64,000 bases of DNA. Source: Scylla paramamosain. Its lineage: Eukaryota; Arthropoda; Malacostraca; Decapoda; Portunidae. The stretch is taken from assembly GCF_035594125.1 (NCBI RefSeq), contig NC_087156.1:15457997-15521996 (forward strand), written 5' to 3'. A program made the translations under genes and the position numbers. Shown one piece after another: positions 60,764 to 64,000 of the stretch. Each line of letters begins with the position of its first letter. Position 1 is the first letter of the stretch. The notes beneath the pieces are model-generated. The model worked only from the letters and a program-made list of their open reading frames with translations, was not told the origin of the DNA and ran no database searches.

Positions 60764-62703
60764 CGTAGATACTATGGTCCCTTAAGCAAGGTTTAATCCC
60801 GCCTTGTTTGTTTGCCTGACGGAGCCTCCCCAACACGATGCCCAATCAAGGTGTGGTGAGTATGACCTCAAAGAAGCCATGTGGACTTGTCGTCTGTATC
60901 ACATCCAATTATTCTTCACACCGCAGCCACGCCCATGATTCATAAACAAGCTGAGGTTTGATTATAATTGAGCAATGCATTATAAACTAGACGGCAGGAC
61001 AGGCGCCAGATGGATGTTTCTCCTGTAAAGATAAGAATATATATTTGTTTAGAAAAGCAGCGGGCCATCCCTCCCGCACCGTCCACGGGAGTACTCGTAC
61101 CTGCTGAGGGAGCCCTGAGCCCCGTGCCGCGGCAGCAACACCAAGCAATCATCCGCCAGGCCATCAAGATCCTCCTCATGCAGCATTCGTCTGGATTTTC
61201 TCAGGACCTTCCCTCAGTCTGTTCTCAGATCTGTTAGGTTCCATGCAGTCTACCTCCATAATATTCACAGCCCGCGCCGCCCCTCCTGGCGTCCTCAGGC
61301 TCCCAGTTGTCAAGTTTTATAATGTCTGCAGTCCATACTGAAGCCACCGAAGGCACCAGTGATGGCGAGGTGCTCCTCGTTCCCCTTCCTCACGAGGCGA
61401 AGTAGCAATTTTACAACTCTGATGTCTAACCACTGTGAGAGCCTTGAAGTCCCTTGCCTCCTCGTGGGATGAAGACAGTAATGGGGCAATGATGATTCGT
61501 AAAGAGCGAGGCCAGCACGCAGTGGAAGTGCTCCCAACACACCTAAAAAATAACTTTCTATTTGTAGCTGTGACGTAACTATTCGTCCTTATTTAAATCA
61601 TAAACGACATTTATTATATTTTACTCCTCCCTCTTTTGCTCGTGCTACCTACGAGTACTCTCCGTGCTGCTGGCTTATCGACGCCAACCGCACCCCGCTT
61701 CCCTGCACCCGCCACACCACGGCATACGTAGGCGCACACCCGTGGACCACCATCATTCGATAAACCTCAAGACTCGCTAACCAGAGTCGTTCATTCGGTG
61801 AACTATTGCCCATACGACCTCCTTTACCCCACCACCTGTATAGCACCAATCTCCAGAACCTTAAACCCGCCTCCCGGATCACCTGATCCGAGCATAACCG
61901 CCGCGTGCTCCGCTGTCCCGGGGTAGATGCAGGTCTGGCCCTCGACACATGACAATTTATACCCACCGTTAACCCCTGACCTCAATAACCAACCCCGACC
62001 TTATCCGAATACGAATGTCCGATTAAGCGAGAGATACTTACGCCTATTTAAGCTGACTGGCCCCTCCTCCTCCGCTTATCTCCTCCTTCCTCATGAAGAC
62101 GATAGAGGAAGGGGCGAAGGATATAGGGTTATACGGAGGGTAGTGGGCGCGGGCAAAGGGGAGTTACGAAGGGAAAGGCAAGGCAAGACTAAGACATCAT
62201 CATCCCTTCACCTCCCGCCAAGACCTTGAGCTCCTCCAGAATGATCACTCCAGCGCCCTAATCCCGCGGTAAGAGGACGAGGCCTTCCAGGCAACCCGAA
62301 AGAGGCGAGAGAGCGCGCCGGTGCCACACACCACGCAGACCACCACCACTACCACCACCACTATCATCTCAAGAACACTTGGCAAATCAATACCGACGTC
62401 TGAAAAGCAGGAACTGCTTTTCAGGTAGGACTGAAAAAAATAAATAAATAAAATACAAAAAAAAAACTAGAAAATACAAGAAAGCAAGAAAAATGAAGTA
62501 AACAGAGAAAAAATAAATAAAGATCAGAATAAAGAGAAACGAAAGAAAATACCTGTGTGCAATAAGAGAAACATAATGAAGACGATACTTAAAAGAGAAA
62601 ATAAACACATTCACAGAGAAATACGTGAAACGAGACACATTAATGTCGCGTTACACAGACAAACAACGCAGGAAAACCCAGGTGAGAAACACTGCACAAC
62701 AAC

Positions 62704-62705
<2 letters not shown>

Positions 62706-62760
<55 letters not shown>

Positions 62761-62761
62761 A
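62706..62761 (+). repeat. (AC)27 microsatellite
   Basis: AC array with one ATAC variant near its end. Confidence 0.95.
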
Positions 62762-63342
62762 CTCACAAACCAGGAAAGGACGCGAGAAAATACAAATGAA
62801 ACAAAATACACGACAATTATTTTCTCTTGATTACTTTGCCTGAGGTTTTCTATTGCCTCCCTGCCGTTCCCTCCGAGGTGAAGGTGAGGTTAGGCCTTGG
62901 TGAATGAATGGATCTGAACGGTACCTCAAGACCTTAGAACGTTCCATAGCAACGTTCATGAAGCTTTTACAGAACATAACTACTTTCCTCGTCGTTCTCC
63001 TCGTGTTGGTCGTCGTCTCCCTGGTCGTCGTCTTCCCTCTTAATTAACAATGAGCAAAAGCGGTTCTCTGTTGCTGTTTTCGTTGCTTCTCTTCCTCTCT
63101 CTCCTTAATTAGTAATGGTCAATAAAACCTCCTTGTCGTTGTTTTCTCTTCCTTATTTGTCATATTCTCGTCATCCTTGTCGTCGCCGCTTTCTTTCCGT
63201 ATTTTGTCTATCATTACTGATGTAATATTATGTCTCCTTGCCAAGTAGTTAGTCAGCGGTAGTTCACAAAGACGTAAGCAAAAACCTGAAATTATGTTGC
63301 TGTTTGGCTACCTCAAACAATCATCTTTTACCTGTTTCCTCC

Positions 63343-63363
63343 TCCTCCTCCTCCTCCTCCTCC
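63343..63363 (+). repeat. (CCT)7 trinucleotide array
   Basis: Seven CCT units. Confidence 0.92.
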
Positions 63364-63764
63364 AATGCACACGTACTGCATCAAATTCACCTGGACTGTC
63401 ATACAAACAGGAACGGTGCAATTAATAAACAATGAACGTAACGGATTCTTCTGGACTCAGCATTAACACTTACTTAATCACACTTCATTTCTTGGCGCAG
63501 CTATAAGTGTGAGGAGGAAGAAGGAGAGGTGGCCGAACAATAAAGGACAGAATTACAGAACGGAGAATCATGGACGGACACAAAAGCAATCGCTCATCCC
63601 TCAAGCGCTGACGCGGACAATTTGATTTCATTTCAGATTAACATATTAATCATGCAGCTCCGTGTCGGCGCGTAATGATGCCGCGCGGCTCGTAAACATG
63701 CACCAATGGGGGAGGGAGTGTGTTCGCCCTTCCTTAATCAAATCGTAGTTGACAATAACTCGTC

Positions 63765-63767
<3 letters not shown>

Positions 63768-63846
<79 letters not shown>
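63768..63846 (+). repeat. (CT)39 microsatellite
   Basis: Pure CT array near the window end. Confidence 0.96.
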
Positions 63847-63847
<1 letters not shown>

Positions 63848-64000
63848 ATATTTCCCCGTCTTCTTCAATCTCACTCTCATCTTCGATCCTTCCTCTTCAC
63901 TCACGCTCTCTCAGTTACCACTTCCATTTTTTATCCATTTTAGGACCCCCTCCCAACGACCTCCACTCATCCGCGCTGCCCTCCACCACTCCCCGCCCAT

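Overview
The window reads as intergenic or intronic DNA from a decapod crustacean, probably a crab. I infer this from three things. Very long, nearly pure AG/TC and AC/GT dinucleotide arrays occur every 1 kb or so; by my tally simple repeats cover about 6 kb, or 9%. The retroelement remnants are of types I associate with decapod genomes. Nothing resembles a bacterial operon, rRNA, tRNA or CRISPR. I found no host protein-coding gene I can support: nearly all long open frames are translations of microsatellites (poly-SL, poly-RE, poly-VC, poly-HT, poly-E) or short unconserved frames.

The genic core is a nest of transposable elements at about 20.0-26.8 kb. A near-full-length CR1-like non-LTR retrotransposon lies on the minus strand (about 20320-26820). 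Its ORF1 has a coiled-coil N terminus and an SGNH-hydrolase (esterase) C terminus. Its ORF2 has an APE-type endonuclease and a reverse transcriptase, and the element ends in the TTCTTATG repeats expected of CR1. It is decayed: several frameshifts, one nonsense codon and changed motif residues. Its ORF1 is split by a Mutator-like DNA transposon on the plus strand (24227-26539), which is flanked by a perfect 11-bp direct repeat. Each end of the transposon carries three tandem 15-bp modules in inverted orientation. Its single gene is a two-exon, apparently intact 485-residue transposase with a FLYWCH zinc finger, a D-D-E catalytic triad and a 123-bp intron. Removing the transposon and one copy of the 11-bp repeat restores the CR1 ORF1 reading frame, which dates the MULE after the CR1.

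Other mobile-element traces: a MITE-like inverted repeat just beyond the CR1 3' end (20058-20295); a 122-bp dispersed repeat present in opposite orientations at 19.8 and 29.1 kb; an internally deleted LINE on the minus strand (29170-30191) with an A-rich tail; and the C-terminal end of a related LINE on the plus strand (17652-17861).

Layout: 0-17 kb, unique DNA broken by dinucleotide arrays, plus a roughly 384-bp pure GAA array at 8.8-9.2 kb. 17-30 kb, the mobile-element cluster, followed by AT-rich diverged repeats (27.2-28.4 kb) and a perfect 45-bp palindrome (28.94 kb). 30-50 kb, unique DNA with arrays, including a triple GT array with a duplicated spacer (38.3-38.7 kb) and an approximately 150-bp tandem repeat (44.6-45.0 kb). 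51-53 kb, a polypyrimidine-rich stretch with four TC arrays. 53-64 kb, unique DNA with scattered arrays. Several GC-richer, simple-repeat-poor stretches look like possible regulatory DNA, but that is only an impression from base composition and short motifs.
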